Position numbers and translations under genes: made by a program | NCBI GenBank assembly: GCA_913065105.1 | Contig: CAJXZZ010000013.1 | Coordinates: forward strand, 1 to 45,461 | Reading direction: 5' to 3' | DNA length: 45,461 bases | Origin: an uncultured Gammaproteobacteria bacterium | Lineage (GTDB): Bacteria > Pseudomonadota > Gammaproteobacteria > SZUA-229 | Shown: positions 38,533 to 45,461 of the stretch, one piece after another | Layout of the letters: each line of letters starts with the position of its first letter | How positions within the stretch are numbered: position 1 is the first letter of the stretch | Notes under the pieces: model-generated | What the model was told of the DNA's origin: nothing | The model's database searches: none | Seen by the model: the letters and a program-made list of their open reading frames with translations, nothing else

Positions 38533-39497
38533 CTCCCCAGTTGGTAGACAGAAACTCTGTGTTTTTTCATTTCAACCACATAAAGTCTGTTTTTATAGAT
38601 AGTCATACCAACCGGTGTCAGCATGTCGTAAGGTTTGCCTTTGTCACCCAGCACAGCAACAAAATTCCCGTCATCTGAAAATTTTTGTACCACATTCATA
38701 TAACTGTCCGAAATGTAGAAATTCCCATGCTGGTCAATGGCGATACCTTTGGGTCGGAACAGTTTCCCTGGTAATACTCCCCATTCGCCAACCACCAGTG
38801 ATATGCTGCCATCGGTGTTAAATACCTGAGCGCGGGAGTTCAGTACATCAACGACAGCAATGCGTCCATCGTCCAGTTCACTTATGGTTGCTGGATAGCG
38901 AAATTCTCCACGGTTCTTTCCATTGTTTCCCCATTTTTTCAGCAGCTTGCCTTTGGGTGTGTATATCATCAACCGATGATTGCTGCCGCTAACAATGATA
39001 TTGCCGGTGCGAGAGTGACGGATAAGGTCTATCGGTCGGATTTCTTCTTTATTGTTTTTAACGTTAAAGCCAGACAGAAAAACGCCCTTATCGGAAAAAA
39101 TCTGGATACGGTGATTACCAGAATCGGCAACATAAACTCGGTTATCAGTAGAAACATCAATACCAACGGGATAATTTAGCTGGCCGGGCTGTTCGCCCTT
39201 GCTACCAATGTGAAATAGAAACTTTCCCTTAAGATCATAAACCATGATGCGATGGTGACTGCCATCAACAACATAAATTTTTCCGGCATGTACGGCAATA
39301 TCACTGGGTAACTGCAGAGCTTGCTTACTGTTATCGTCCGCTGTGACGCCCAGTTGTAGAACCTTATGGGCTGTTTGTGTTTTTATTTTACCTGCAGTAA
39401 TTTCTGCAGAAGCAGAACCTGTGGCTACAAAAAATAATAAACACAGGTTTGAAATGAAACCGATGCAATTATTTTTTATCCGTTGACGGTGTTGCAT
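38529..39497 (-). CDS. Exported six-bladed NHL-repeat beta-propeller
   Basis: A 322-residue protein with a Sec signal (about 1-31, ending TGSASA). It has six NHL repeats with starts such as LQLPSDIAV, LNYPVGIDV, FRYPATISE, LFRPKGIAI and MLTPVGMTI, and the strands IYVVDGSHHRIMVYD and VYVADSGNHRIQIF. NHL propellers are scaffolds for protein or ligand binding. The frame extends upstream to 39566, but that part overlaps the previous gene and is only its out-of-frame translation; the ATG at 39497 puts the signal peptide at the N-terminus. It overlaps the preceding gene by 29 bp and the following cytochrome gene by 4 bp, so it is translationally coupled and probably docks to the 24-heme protein. 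Confidence 0.9.
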   Translation of the reverse strand: MQHRQRIKNNCIGFISNLCLLFFVATGSASAEITAGKIKTQTAHKVLQLGVTADDNSKQALQLPSDIAVHAGKIYVVDGSHHRIMVYDLKGKFLFHIGSKGEQPGQLNYPVGIDVSTDNRVYVADSGNHRIQIFSDKGVFLSGFNVKNNKEEIRPIDLIRHSRTGNIIVSGSNHRLMIYTPKGKLLKKWGNNGKNRGEFRYPATISELDDGRIAVVDVLNSRAQVFNTDGSISLVVGEWGVLPGKLFRPKGIAIDQHGNFYISDSYMNVVQKFSDDGNFVAVLGDKGKPYDMLTPVGMTIYKNRLYVVEMKKHRVSVYQLGR

Positions 39498-40545
39498 CTG
39501 AACGTCGCCACCAGGCGCGACCTTTGAGTAATTCTTCATTTGGGATGTTTGTTTTATCATTGTCACCGACTATGGATTCTACGTCAGGTAGTGATGACTG
39601 CTTATTTAATAAATCAGGCATATAGAATTCCTTGTACTTTTCAACAATACCAACAATGTTCAAATTTGTCACATTATTGATACGTTGTTCGGAGAAACCC
39701 AGTGATCTGAATGGAAGATAACTTTTTTCTTCATCAGTATGGCAGCGAGTACAGAAACGGCCTTTTCCCATAACTAGACCATGAAAACGTTTTTTAATGG
39801 ACACTTTATCTTCATTTGATAATTTGTCTTTGATCTGAAGAAATTCTTTTGCGTCAGGGTTGTCTTCAGTTATCTCCAGCAGTTCTTCTTCACCATTGTT
39901 TTTGGAATAAACAACAATTTTGGAATAAACATCATCGGTATCGATAAGGTAACCGGTTTCAGGATTGATATCAGTGCCAAAAGGTTGCCCCTGTACCTCG
40001 ATGCCTGAATAGTTGAGCCACTGAAAAGTGTAATCATCTTCGGGTTTCTTGCGGGGGTCGGTATGGCAGGTCATGCAACCAATAAACTGAGTGTGCATAT
40101 TGAGCAGCGTTCTGATCATAGGTTTCTTAGAATGCGGGTAATCGCCATGACATTGAGAACAGACCGTTTTTTTACCCAGGTCTACTTTGTTAGTAGCCGG
40201 AATATTATGAAAATGCCGCTGGCTTTCTGAATAACGTTGATATTTGATTTCTTTTAGTAATTCAGGTCTCTCGGGCTCTTTTTTGAAAAGGCCAAAATGC
40301 TCACCCATTACTATAGTTAGCACCAGTAGCAGACTGATGATAATGGCGCCAAGAAAAAAAGTGGTAACAAATGCAATAACTGGATGTTCCCGCCTGATAC
40401 CGATAATACTGAACGGGCTGTGCTGAAAATGGCCGGGTATTTTGCTTTTATGATCGATCAAAACCAGCATGACAATACCGAACAGAATAAACAGTATTAT
40501 TGTCAGTACAACAAAAATGGTGAGTTGAGTATCAGTCGCGTGCAT
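39469..40545 (-). CDS. Membrane-anchored triheme cytochrome c
   Basis: A 358-residue protein with two N-terminal transmembrane helices (about 8-30 and 57-80) and a C-terminal domain. That domain carries three CXXCH motifs: CSQCH (129), CMTCH (157) and CTRCH (265). Heme attachment requires this domain to be periplasmic. The first two hemes are close together and the third follows a 100-residue insertion. It fits the role of a cytochrome that takes electrons from a quinol-oxidising b-type subunit. The C-terminus has the motif KGRAWWRRS, like the tail of the octaheme gene product in the same operon. An AGGG ribosome site lies before the ATG. Not assigned to a named family. Confidence 0.87.
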   Translation of the reverse strand: MHATDTQLTIFVVLTIILFILFGIVMLVLIDHKSKIPGHFQHSPFSIIGIRREHPVIAFVTTFFLGAIIISLLLVLTIVMGEHFGLFKKEPERPELLKEIKYQRYSESQRHFHNIPATNKVDLGKKTVCSQCHGDYPHSKKPMIRTLLNMHTQFIGCMTCHTDPRKKPEDDYTFQWLNYSGIEVQGQPFGTDINPETGYLIDTDDVYSKIVVYSKNNGEEELLEITEDNPDAKEFLQIKDKLSNEDKVSIKKRFHGLVMGKGRFCTRCHTDEEKSYLPFRSLGFSEQRINNVTNLNIVGIVEKYKEFYMPDLLNKQSSLPDVESIVGDNDKTNIPNEELLKGRAWWRRSDATPSTDKK

Positions 40546-40558
40546 GGTTTTACCCTGA

Positions 40559-40675
40559 TTAATATTCCGTCAGATACAGCCAGATAGTAAACAGCCCAAA
40601 TGCTGTCCAGAAAAAAATAATACCCAGAGTGAAATAGGCAAATATTTTTTGCAGAGGGGTCATCGGTTGTATCAT
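40559..40675 (-). CDS. 38-residue single-helix membrane protein in the cytochrome operon
   Basis: This small gene is hidden between two annotated-size genes. The ATG (40675-40673) overlaps the TGA of the b-type cytochrome gene in an ATGA junction, the frame ends in TAA at 40559, and the triheme gene starts 13 bp later. The peptide begins MIQPMTPLQK, has one hydrophobic helix (about 11-34, rich in Phe, Ile and Trp) and ends TIWLYLTEY. Position, translational coupling and clear membrane character suggest a small subunit that stabilises the cytochrome b/c complex, as small helices do in other respiratory complexes. No homologue is recognised. Confidence 0.75.
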   Translation of the reverse strand: MIQPMTPLQKIFAYFTLGIIFFWTAFGLFTIWLYLTEY

Positions 40676-41616
40676 GTGGTTTCTCTTGTCGCCTGCATTG
40701 TGTCGTTACCCGTGTCTGGCGAAAGTTCTCTGGCATCCAGTAGGTCGCTTAAATAGGCACGTTCTTCTGGTAGTTCCACCAGGTTGCGTAAATACTCAAG
40801 AAAATGTTCTTCAATCTGGTGTTCACGGGTAATTTTTCCGGTAAGAAAAGTCCATTGCATAGGGAAACGACCGGGGGCCAGATGCACGTTGTACCAGTGC
40901 CAGAAAGCAATCACCAGCAGCGCCAGTAAAGCTTCATGCGGATGTGATAAACGCATCATTTCCTGAAAGTAGGAAGCAGCGCCTTCGGGTAAGATTGATG
41001 CCCAGAATTCCGGGAAGATGAATGATGAACCGGAGATAACCATTACCAGATTACCGAAAGCCGCTGCATAATAATGAATTTTTTGTTTGTACATAAACTT
41101 ATCCATTTCCGGGCGCTGGTCTCGCGTGCCAGCGAAGTACAGCATGTCGGCTTTGAAATCACGGACATCTTTCATCGTGGGGATAATGCTGCGTTGGATT
41201 TCGAACTGTCGCAGTGTTATATCGCGAATGAATATCCAGAATAAATACACTATGTGATACACCATGCTGAATATCATTATACTTGCCAGGGTACGATGAA
41301 TAATACGTGAGATACCAATACCGCCGACCATATCGTTTAATGGTTGCGCCCAGACATGATCGATAAAAGCAATAGGTAAACCGGTAAACGCCAGTGTCAG
41401 GAACGTGACAAAGAGCAGCATGTGCTGGATGCGTATATGGATAGAATAGCGTGATAAATCGCCAATCGGATTAGACACAACATTCTTGTACAGCAATACA
41501 CGATCATCGGGCATATTGTCGATAAGTTGCTCTATATCCTCGCGTTCTTTATCATCAAGCTTGTTGATGCTCATCGATTTTTCAAGGACACTTTGTGCTT
41601 CAGTCGATAATTTCAT
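40672..41616 (-). CDS. Four-helix b-type cytochrome (cytochrome b561 / formate dehydrogenase gamma-like)
   Basis: A 314-residue integral membrane protein with four helices (about 66-86, 105-130, 182-204, 230-250). Histidines suited to binding two b hemes are H65, H107, H121, H181, H227, H240 and H245. The layout, including NVHLAPGRFP after helix 4, matches quinone-reactive di-heme b subunits of the formate dehydrogenase gamma/cytochrome b561 type. It probably oxidises (mena)quinol and passes electrons to the c-type partners. A charged 60-residue N-terminal extension (DDKEREDIEQLIDNM) precedes helix 1. It is 45 bp after the octaheme gene, and its stop overlaps the 38-residue gene. Confidence 0.87.
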   Translation of the reverse strand: MKLSTEAQSVLEKSMSINKLDDKEREDIEQLIDNMPDDRVLLYKNVVSNPIGDLSRYSIHIRIQHMLLFVTFLTLAFTGLPIAFIDHVWAQPLNDMVGGIGISRIIHRTLASIMIFSMVYHIVYLFWIFIRDITLRQFEIQRSIIPTMKDVRDFKADMLYFAGTRDQRPEMDKFMYKQKIHYYAAAFGNLVMVISGSSFIFPEFWASILPEGAASYFQEMMRLSHPHEALLALLVIAFWHWYNVHLAPGRFPMQWTFLTGKITREHQIEEHFLEYLRNLVELPEERAYLSDLLDARELSPDTGNDTMQATRETT

Positions 41617-41661
41617 ATTTGTTTCCAGTTATATGTCTATCTCTTGTCTTGGTAATATCGC

Positions 41662-42762
41662 TTATTCGATTCGATCTCGTTTTCTTGATGATTTGCGCCA
41701 CCAGGATGATCCTTTATGTAACACCCAGCCAGCACCATCACGACGACGACCAATAGTTTCAAACAAGGCCATAGCAACCAGTAAAACAATGACTATATCA
41801 CCAACCCATGAGTAGATTAAATTAGCGTAATAACGAAATGGGCTATGCTCTTTTTTACTTGAGGGGTGAGGATCCAGGTCAGCATAGTTTTTATCTGCAT
41901 GAATGTGACAGTTTTTGCAGGTCTCTACCTTGTTGTCTGCATGAACAGGTGATTCAGGATCACGTGATGGGCGAATATCGTGCACATTCATGTAATAGTT
42001 ATCTTTCTTAGCGTGACAGTCCAGACAGTTGGCGGCCTTGGTAAAACCATAACTTGTCACTTTGCCATGAAAACTTTCATCGTAAGATTCCACTGCTATG
42101 GCATATTTTTTCCCTAGCTCTCTGCCTTCTTTCTTAGCTGCTTTAACATGACGTTCCACCAGGGTTTTGTCACTGTGACAACTGGAGCATAATGCTACGA
42201 TCTCTGATGGATTACGTTTGACTTCACGAATACGGCGACTGGTATGTTTGTACCAGTCGGTGACAAACTCACGGTCTTCATGACATACCACGCAGCGATC
42301 AACAATTTTTTTCGGTGGTTGCTCTTCATTGGGGTTGTATATTGGGTTGGTATGGCAGGTGATGCAATATGGCTTATCTGCATCCATTCCCGTTTCGATT
42401 TTGTCTCGGCCATGAACACTGGCTTTGAACTTATTGTAGATTGGTTCGTGGCTGAACTTTTTCCCAGTGGCTGGATTTTTGATCGAATGGCATTCTGAGT
42501 CGCAGCGAACGCCTTCTTTTACTTCTTTATGTGGTAGTTGCTTAATGTAATTATGGCAGTCTGTACAGGGTACATTGCGGTGTACGGTAGAAGCAAACAT
42601 ACCAGGCATGACCTGATAGGATCTTTTAACTCCCTGCTCAGTAATACGCCCCATTTTTGGGTATTTATGACAGAGTAAACAACCTGAGTCATCCTCAAAG
42701 GCCCAGGCTGGTTGAATCAAATACAGCATTAGCAAGGGGATTATGAGAATGTAATTTTTCAT
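41662..42762 (-). CDS. Octaheme membrane-anchored cytochrome c with one CX3CH site
   Basis: First gene of the operon; 366 residues. Signal peptide (about 1-21, ending AWA), then eight heme sites: CLLCH (28), CTDCH (66), CDSECH (87, three residues between the cysteines), CITCH (133), CVVCH (157), CSSCH (192), CLDCH (246) and CKNCH (282). A C-terminal transmembrane helix (about 313-335) is followed by a basic tail with KGSSWWRKS. The layout (periplasmic hemes, C-terminal anchor, b-type gene next) recalls the c-type subunit of Cbc-like quinol:cytochrome complexes of Geobacter, a comparison made from memory. CX3CH is a rare variant of the heme site. The 560 bp upstream hold the promoter and no gene. 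Confidence 0.9.
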   Translation of the reverse strand: MKNYILIIPLLMLYLIQPAWAFEDDSGCLLCHKYPKMGRITEQGVKRSYQVMPGMFASTVHRNVPCTDCHNYIKQLPHKEVKEGVRCDSECHSIKNPATGKKFSHEPIYNKFKASVHGRDKIETGMDADKPYCITCHTNPIYNPNEEQPPKKIVDRCVVCHEDREFVTDWYKHTSRRIREVKRNPSEIVALCSSCHSDKTLVERHVKAAKKEGRELGKKYAIAVESYDESFHGKVTSYGFTKAANCLDCHAKKDNYYMNVHDIRPSRDPESPVHADNKVETCKNCHIHADKNYADLDPHPSSKKEHSPFRYYANLIYSWVGDIVIVLLVAMALFETIGRRRDGAGWVLHKGSSWWRKSSRKRDRIE

Positions 42763-42932
42763 CCTAAATTATCTACACTTGTAAACGCTGGTTGTCTTTA
42801 TCTTTGATAACAACAGGTGTTCTGGTTTGAATTGGGATGTTTTGATTAACCATTGATTTTGATAGTCCAGTTAATTATTTCTCATTTATACTTATAACTA
42901 AAATTCATGACGTTTCGTATTCAACAATATGG

Positions 42933-42973
42933 ATAGTACAGAAGTATTTATAATAAAGTTTGACTTAAATCAA
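42933..42973 (-). promoter_or_regulatory. FNR/ANR-like promoter of the octaheme-24-heme operon
   Basis: On the minus strand TTGATTTAAGTCAA (42960-42973) matches the FNR/CRP-family anaerobic box TTGAT-N4-ATCAA at 9 of 10 positions. It is followed after 21 bases by TACTAT (42933-42938), a good -10. The box would be centred near -41, the geometry of a class II FNR-activated promoter. The predicted leader is about 160 bases to the ATG at 42762. No FNR gene is in the window. By-eye prediction. Confidence 0.6.
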
Positions 42974-43027
42974 TTATGGCTATCAATTGATTACATCAGA
43001 GTGACGAGTAAGAGTTAGAAACTAGTA

Positions 43028-43063
43028 AATGTATCTTTAAAAAAATATTTGCAAAGATACATT
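43028..43063. repeat. 11-bp inverted repeat upstream of the operon promoter
   Basis: AATGTATCTTT (43028-43038) and AAAGATACATT (43053-43063) are perfect reverse complements around a 14-base AT-rich loop, about 60 bp upstream of the FNR-like box. It could bind a second regulator. A self-complementary ATCACGTGAT lies about 30 bp further. No known regulator consensus is recognised. Confidence 0.6.
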
Positions 43064-43234
43064 GCATGTCATGTCATAATCGTGGCAATCACGTGATAAT
43101 TAGTTGTGGTAAAAATTACCAGGCTTGATCTGCCATTTTTTATTTATCATGGGTCTGCATACTGGCATAGCGGTAGAACCATTATTGAATGAGTAAGGTC
43201 ATCTCAATAAAAACTTATTCCATTAAGGTTTAAC

Positions 43235-43252
43235 CCGTTTATTACTAAACGG
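43235..43252. repeat. Short perfect hairpin CCGTTTA-ttac-TAAACGG
   Basis: A 7-bp stem with a 4-base loop, lying 17 bp beyond the terminator that follows the lipoprotein gene in the direction of transcription. It may reinforce termination or serve as an operator; no T-run follows on the minus strand. Confidence 0.5.
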
Positions 43253-43265
43253 ACTGCTTCGTACC

Positions 43266-43309
43266 CAAAAATCACTCGGCTAAGATACGCGTGACTTAGG
43301 TGAGTGATT
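43266..43309 (-). terminator. Rho-independent terminator after the NrfJ-like gene
   Basis: On the minus strand, 14 bases past the stop codon, the outer stem AATCACTC/GAGTGATT (8 bp) and inner stem CTAAG/CTTAG (5 bp) form a long hairpin around a 10-base loop, running directly into ATTTTTGGG. It ends the upstream cytochrome transcript and separates it from the promoter of the octaheme operon. Confidence 0.8.
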
Positions 43310-43323
43310 CCGTTGATTGTCTA

Positions 43324-44055
43324 TTAATTACTTACTTTTGCATCTTCAACAATTACTTCGTATGTATAGCCATAGCCGAATTTTTTATTTAACGCCAACG
43401 AACCTTCTACCACGATAACATCATCAATTTTGGCGCTCGCACTTGTTGTAATGGTAAGATCTTGTTGACTGCTGCTATCACGAATATGTATCCAGTTTTT
43501 ACCCAGGACATCTGCCGTATACTTGCTTACCTGGCCTCTTATCTTTACAGTTTTTTCTGCAAGTGTTTTTTTGTTTTCTAGTACATCGGCAATGGTATGA
43601 CCATTTTCAGCTTTTTTAAATGATTTGAGTGCTGAAGCAGGTTTTTTCCTGGTGGCATTTTTGTGAGGGTCGGGTACACTAGCAACAGAGCTTTTACCAT
43701 TTATGATAAAAGCATGAACAAAGTAGATGGTCTCAAAATCACGTCCCAGTGATTTACTGTGGAAATCTCTCATTACCATTTTTCCGCTAAAACCGATGTG
43801 ATCCCCCTTATTTATGCTGGTAATGGGACCTGCTACCCATACTGGGCCATCATTAGTCTTGATTTGCACATAGGTGTAACCACCCGCATCAAAGGTTTCA
43901 ATTAAATCGCCGCTAATAAGGTTGCTGTTATGAACCTCGGAATTATCTTTAGAAGACGATTTTTCTGTAGCAGTGTCTGCGGATTTGCTTGCCAGGCAGC
44001 TTGTTACTACCAGTGAGGAGAGCAGTAAAGTACTAATAAGTTGTTTGATGTTCAC
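43324..44055 (-). CDS. NrfJ-like / OB-fold lipoprotein
   Basis: A 243-residue exported lipoprotein (lipobox VTSC, Cys20) with two domains. Residues about 45-115 have AGGYTYVQIKT, VWVAGP, and MVMRDFHSKSLGRDFETIYFV, the pattern of the NrfJ-like family found beside multiheme cytochrome genes. Residues about 150-243 form an OB-fold segment with GHTIADVLENKKTLAEKTVKI, GKNWIHIRDSS, DLTITT and a closing YGYTYEVIVEDA. Such proteins are thought to help maturation or assembly of cytochromes, but the role is not established. It is 137 bp after the tetraheme gene and ends at a strong terminator. In the 137-bp gap is a 16-base palindrome (44128-44143). Confidence 0.75.
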   Translation of the reverse strand: MNIKQLISTLLLSSLVVTSCLASKSADTATEKSSSKDNSEVHNSNLISGDLIETFDAGGYTYVQIKTNDGPVWVAGPITSINKGDHIGFSGKMVMRDFHSKSLGRDFETIYFVHAFIINGKSSVASVPDPHKNATRKKPASALKSFKKAENGHTIADVLENKKTLAEKTVKIRGQVSKYTADVLGKNWIHIRDSSSQQDLTITTSASAKIDDVIVVEGSLALNKKFGYGYTYEVIVEDAKVSN

Positions 44056-44192
44056 AGTTTTCTCTTTGCAGTTGTTAGTAATTTTATGTGCTGAATTCTA
44101 CATGCTAAACGTAGATCTTTGTTTGCTTAAGATAAAAATCTTACGTTATTTTATTTAATGAAAGTTCTCAGTATTCTGTATCAAGCAGGTTA

Positions 44193-44879
44193 TTATTTGT
44201 TATGGCATGTCAGACAAATTTGACTGCCAGCTTTAGTGATCCTAAGAAATGGTTGATTCTTGTTACCTGGTCCAACAAAATTGTTGTGTACATCGTGGCA
44301 TGAAGTACATTGTACTTTTCCATCGGATAACAAAAGATTTGTGATGGTACCAGTTTCACTTGCCTCGCCACCAGCACCAATCGTGACTATTTGTATAGAA
44401 GGATCATAAAAACTGGGATCTTTTGCGGCTAGTTCTCTATTAAAGGTGACCGACAGTGGATGCTCCTTAGTTACGCTGTCACCAGACGTTGCTGTAATGT
44501 CACCACCGTTGATTGCCAAGCTGCTATTACCACCAATTTTATCGAGTGCAACAACTCCATCGTGACACGATAGACAGAGCTTTGATACACCCGAGGGTTG
44601 ATCCTCGAGGGCTGTATTTATATTATCTGTAGAATACAGGCTGAAAGTGCTAATGGTAAAAGCATGGTTCCATACAGGCGATTCTACGATAGAATTTTCC
44701 GAATTGTGCGGTGTATGACAGACAACACATAATTCACCACCAGTGAAACCGCTATTAACCAGGTCATGGGCAGTGCCGGTGATGCTACCGGCTATTACCA
44801 TACCGGTTGTTAACAACGAAAGTATTGCAACCAGGCTGCTAGTTAGCCTGTAGCTGAGGCTTGTAGTGTGATTCGTCAT
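44193..44879 (-). CDS. Tetraheme cytochrome c
   Basis: A 228-residue exported protein with a signal peptide (about 1-30, cleavage near VIA) and four CXXCH sites: CVVCH (51), CLSCH (102), CTSCH (191) and CLTCH (222, almost at the C-terminus). The mature start GSITGTAHDL and the CVVCHTPH and CTSCHDVH motifs are typical of doubled-CXXCH periplasmic cytochromes. The 85-residue insert between hemes 2 and 3 is Gly/Ser/Thr rich. It has no membrane anchor, so a soluble electron shuttle is likely. It is 80 bp after the partial cytochrome gene on the same strand and probably shares its transcript. Confidence 0.88.
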   Translation of the reverse strand: MTNHTTSLSYRLTSSLVAILSLLTTGMVIAGSITGTAHDLVNSGFTGGELCVVCHTPHNSENSIVESPVWNHAFTISTFSLYSTDNINTALEDQPSGVSKLCLSCHDGVVALDKIGGNSSLAINGGDITATSGDSVTKEHPLSVTFNRELAAKDPSFYDPSIQIVTIGAGGEASETGTITNLLLSDGKVQCTSCHDVHNNFVGPGNKNQPFLRITKAGSQICLTCHNK

Positions 44880-44959
44880 CTCAAGTCTTTGTTTATCTGT
44901 ATTAATGCTATTTTTAGCGTTAACGAATTAATAAATAGTATATTCATAAAATTTGATCT

Positions 44960-45461
44960 TTATTTAAAATGACAGTACTGGCAAATGTTTTTTGCTCTGA
45001 GTCGTTTCGTACTATCAGCGCCTTTAGCAGTTGCTGGATTTTTAATAACGCCTTTTTGATGTACGTTATGGCATGTACCACAAAAAACTTTTCCGGTTTT
45101 GGGCTCCAGTGGAAAGCTGATCTGATTTTTTTCTGACATCTTCTGCAGCCTGTTTTGTGTTGATTCTGATGGTTTTACAAGATGGTCAGGGCCTGAATCT
45201 TTTTTGAAAAAGGTAAACTGACCACCAGGGTGTGGTGTCCATGGGTGACAGCCCCAACACATGGTTGATAAGGATTCTTCGGCGTTAAATTTAAGTTGAT
45301 CGATATTTTTAAGCTGAAGCAATCGGGCAGTTGTATCAGCATGACAGATAGCGCATTTTTCTGTTTTTAGTTGACCTTGCTCGTTGATCTGATCATGCGG
45401 GTTGAGCCGCTGATACTGGGTTTTATCGTGACATAAAAAACATAACTGGCTACGTCTTTCA
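44960..45461 (-). CDS. Multiheme cytochrome c, C-terminal part (at least 5 hemes)
   Basis: The frame is open to the right edge, so the N-terminus lies beyond the window; an in-frame TTG at 45322 is internal. The visible 166 residues carry five CXXCH motifs in order: CFLCH, CAICH, CWGCH, CGTCH and CQYCH, the last two residues before the stop being FK. The segment between hemes 3 and 4 (CHPWTPHPGGQFTFF) is not typical of a common family known to me. It is the most upstream visible gene of the second cytochrome transcript. Confidence 0.85.
   Translation of the reverse strand, partial: ERRSQLCFLCHDKTQYQRLNPHDQINEQGQLKTEKCAICHADTTARLLQLKNIDQLKFNAEESLSTMCWGCHPWTPHPGGQFTFFKKDSGPDHLVKPSESTQNRLQKMSEKNQISFPLEPKTGKVFCGTCHNVHQKGVIKNPATAKGADSTKRLRAKNICQYCHFK

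Noticed and set aside
40503-40736. 77-codon minus-strand frame across the b-cytochrome/triheme junction
   Set aside because: Overlaps the 38-codon gene and both neighbours in another frame; the ATGA-coupled 38-codon frame is better supported.
44953-44966. Second FNR-like box upstream of the tetraheme gene
   Set aside because: Only about 8 of 10 positions match, it overlaps the previous stop codon and no -10 lies at the right distance.

Overview
The window is a chromosomal stretch from a Gram-negative gammaproteobacterium. Evidence for this is the outer-membrane machinery (BamE, MlaA, LpxB, MltD), the gene neighbourhoods (rnr-rlmB, ratA-rnfH-bamE-fur near smpB, mltD-rnhA-dnaQ, rnhB with dnaE) and a RelA of the E. 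coli type. Base composition is moderately AT-rich. Genus cannot be told from the sequence. The many c-type hemes at the right end point to an organism with a large anaerobic or metal/sulfur/nitrogen-cycling respiratory repertoire.

Layout. Positions 1-823: the C-terminal end of a bacterial tyrosine autokinase of exopolysaccharide export. Positions 824-1570: AT-rich, gene-poor, with a scrap of an IS3-type transposase, ending at a tRNA-Leu(CAG) gene with its own strong promoter. Positions 1765-8930: rnr, rlmB, an RpfE-like gene, recJ and pyrD, all rightward, with a perfect 29-bp inverted repeat between rnr and rlmB. Positions 9100-11901: a small membrane protein and a PAS-GGDEF-EAL c-di-GMP enzyme. 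Positions 11969-17839: a PLD-like protein, a GNAT acetyltransferase, purB, fumC and mltD. Positions 18052-26422: rnhA, dnaQ, smpB, an SNF transporter, ratA-rnfH, bamE, fur, relA and a cation-diffusion transporter. Positions 26461-35250: lpxB-mlaA leftward, then rnhB, an unusual membrane-anchored protein with 14-residue tandem repeats, dnaE and a ClC antiporter/channel.

The part most worth attention is 35365-45461. Every gene there reads leftward and nearly all encode multiheme c-type cytochromes. Transcription order: a partial cytochrome (at least 5 hemes), a tetraheme cytochrome, an NrfJ/OB-fold lipoprotein, a rho-independent terminator, an FNR-like promoter, then a tight six-gene operon. 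That operon encodes an octaheme membrane-anchored cytochrome with one CX3CH site, a four-helix b-type cytochrome, a 38-residue single-helix membrane protein, a triheme cytochrome with two helices, a six-bladed NHL propeller and a 1055-residue cytochrome with 24 CXXCH motifs. ATGA stop/start overlaps link two pairs of these genes. My reading is a quinol-linked electron-transfer complex that passes electrons from the inner membrane to a very large periplasmic or exported heme wire, probably under anaerobic control. The substrate is unknown.
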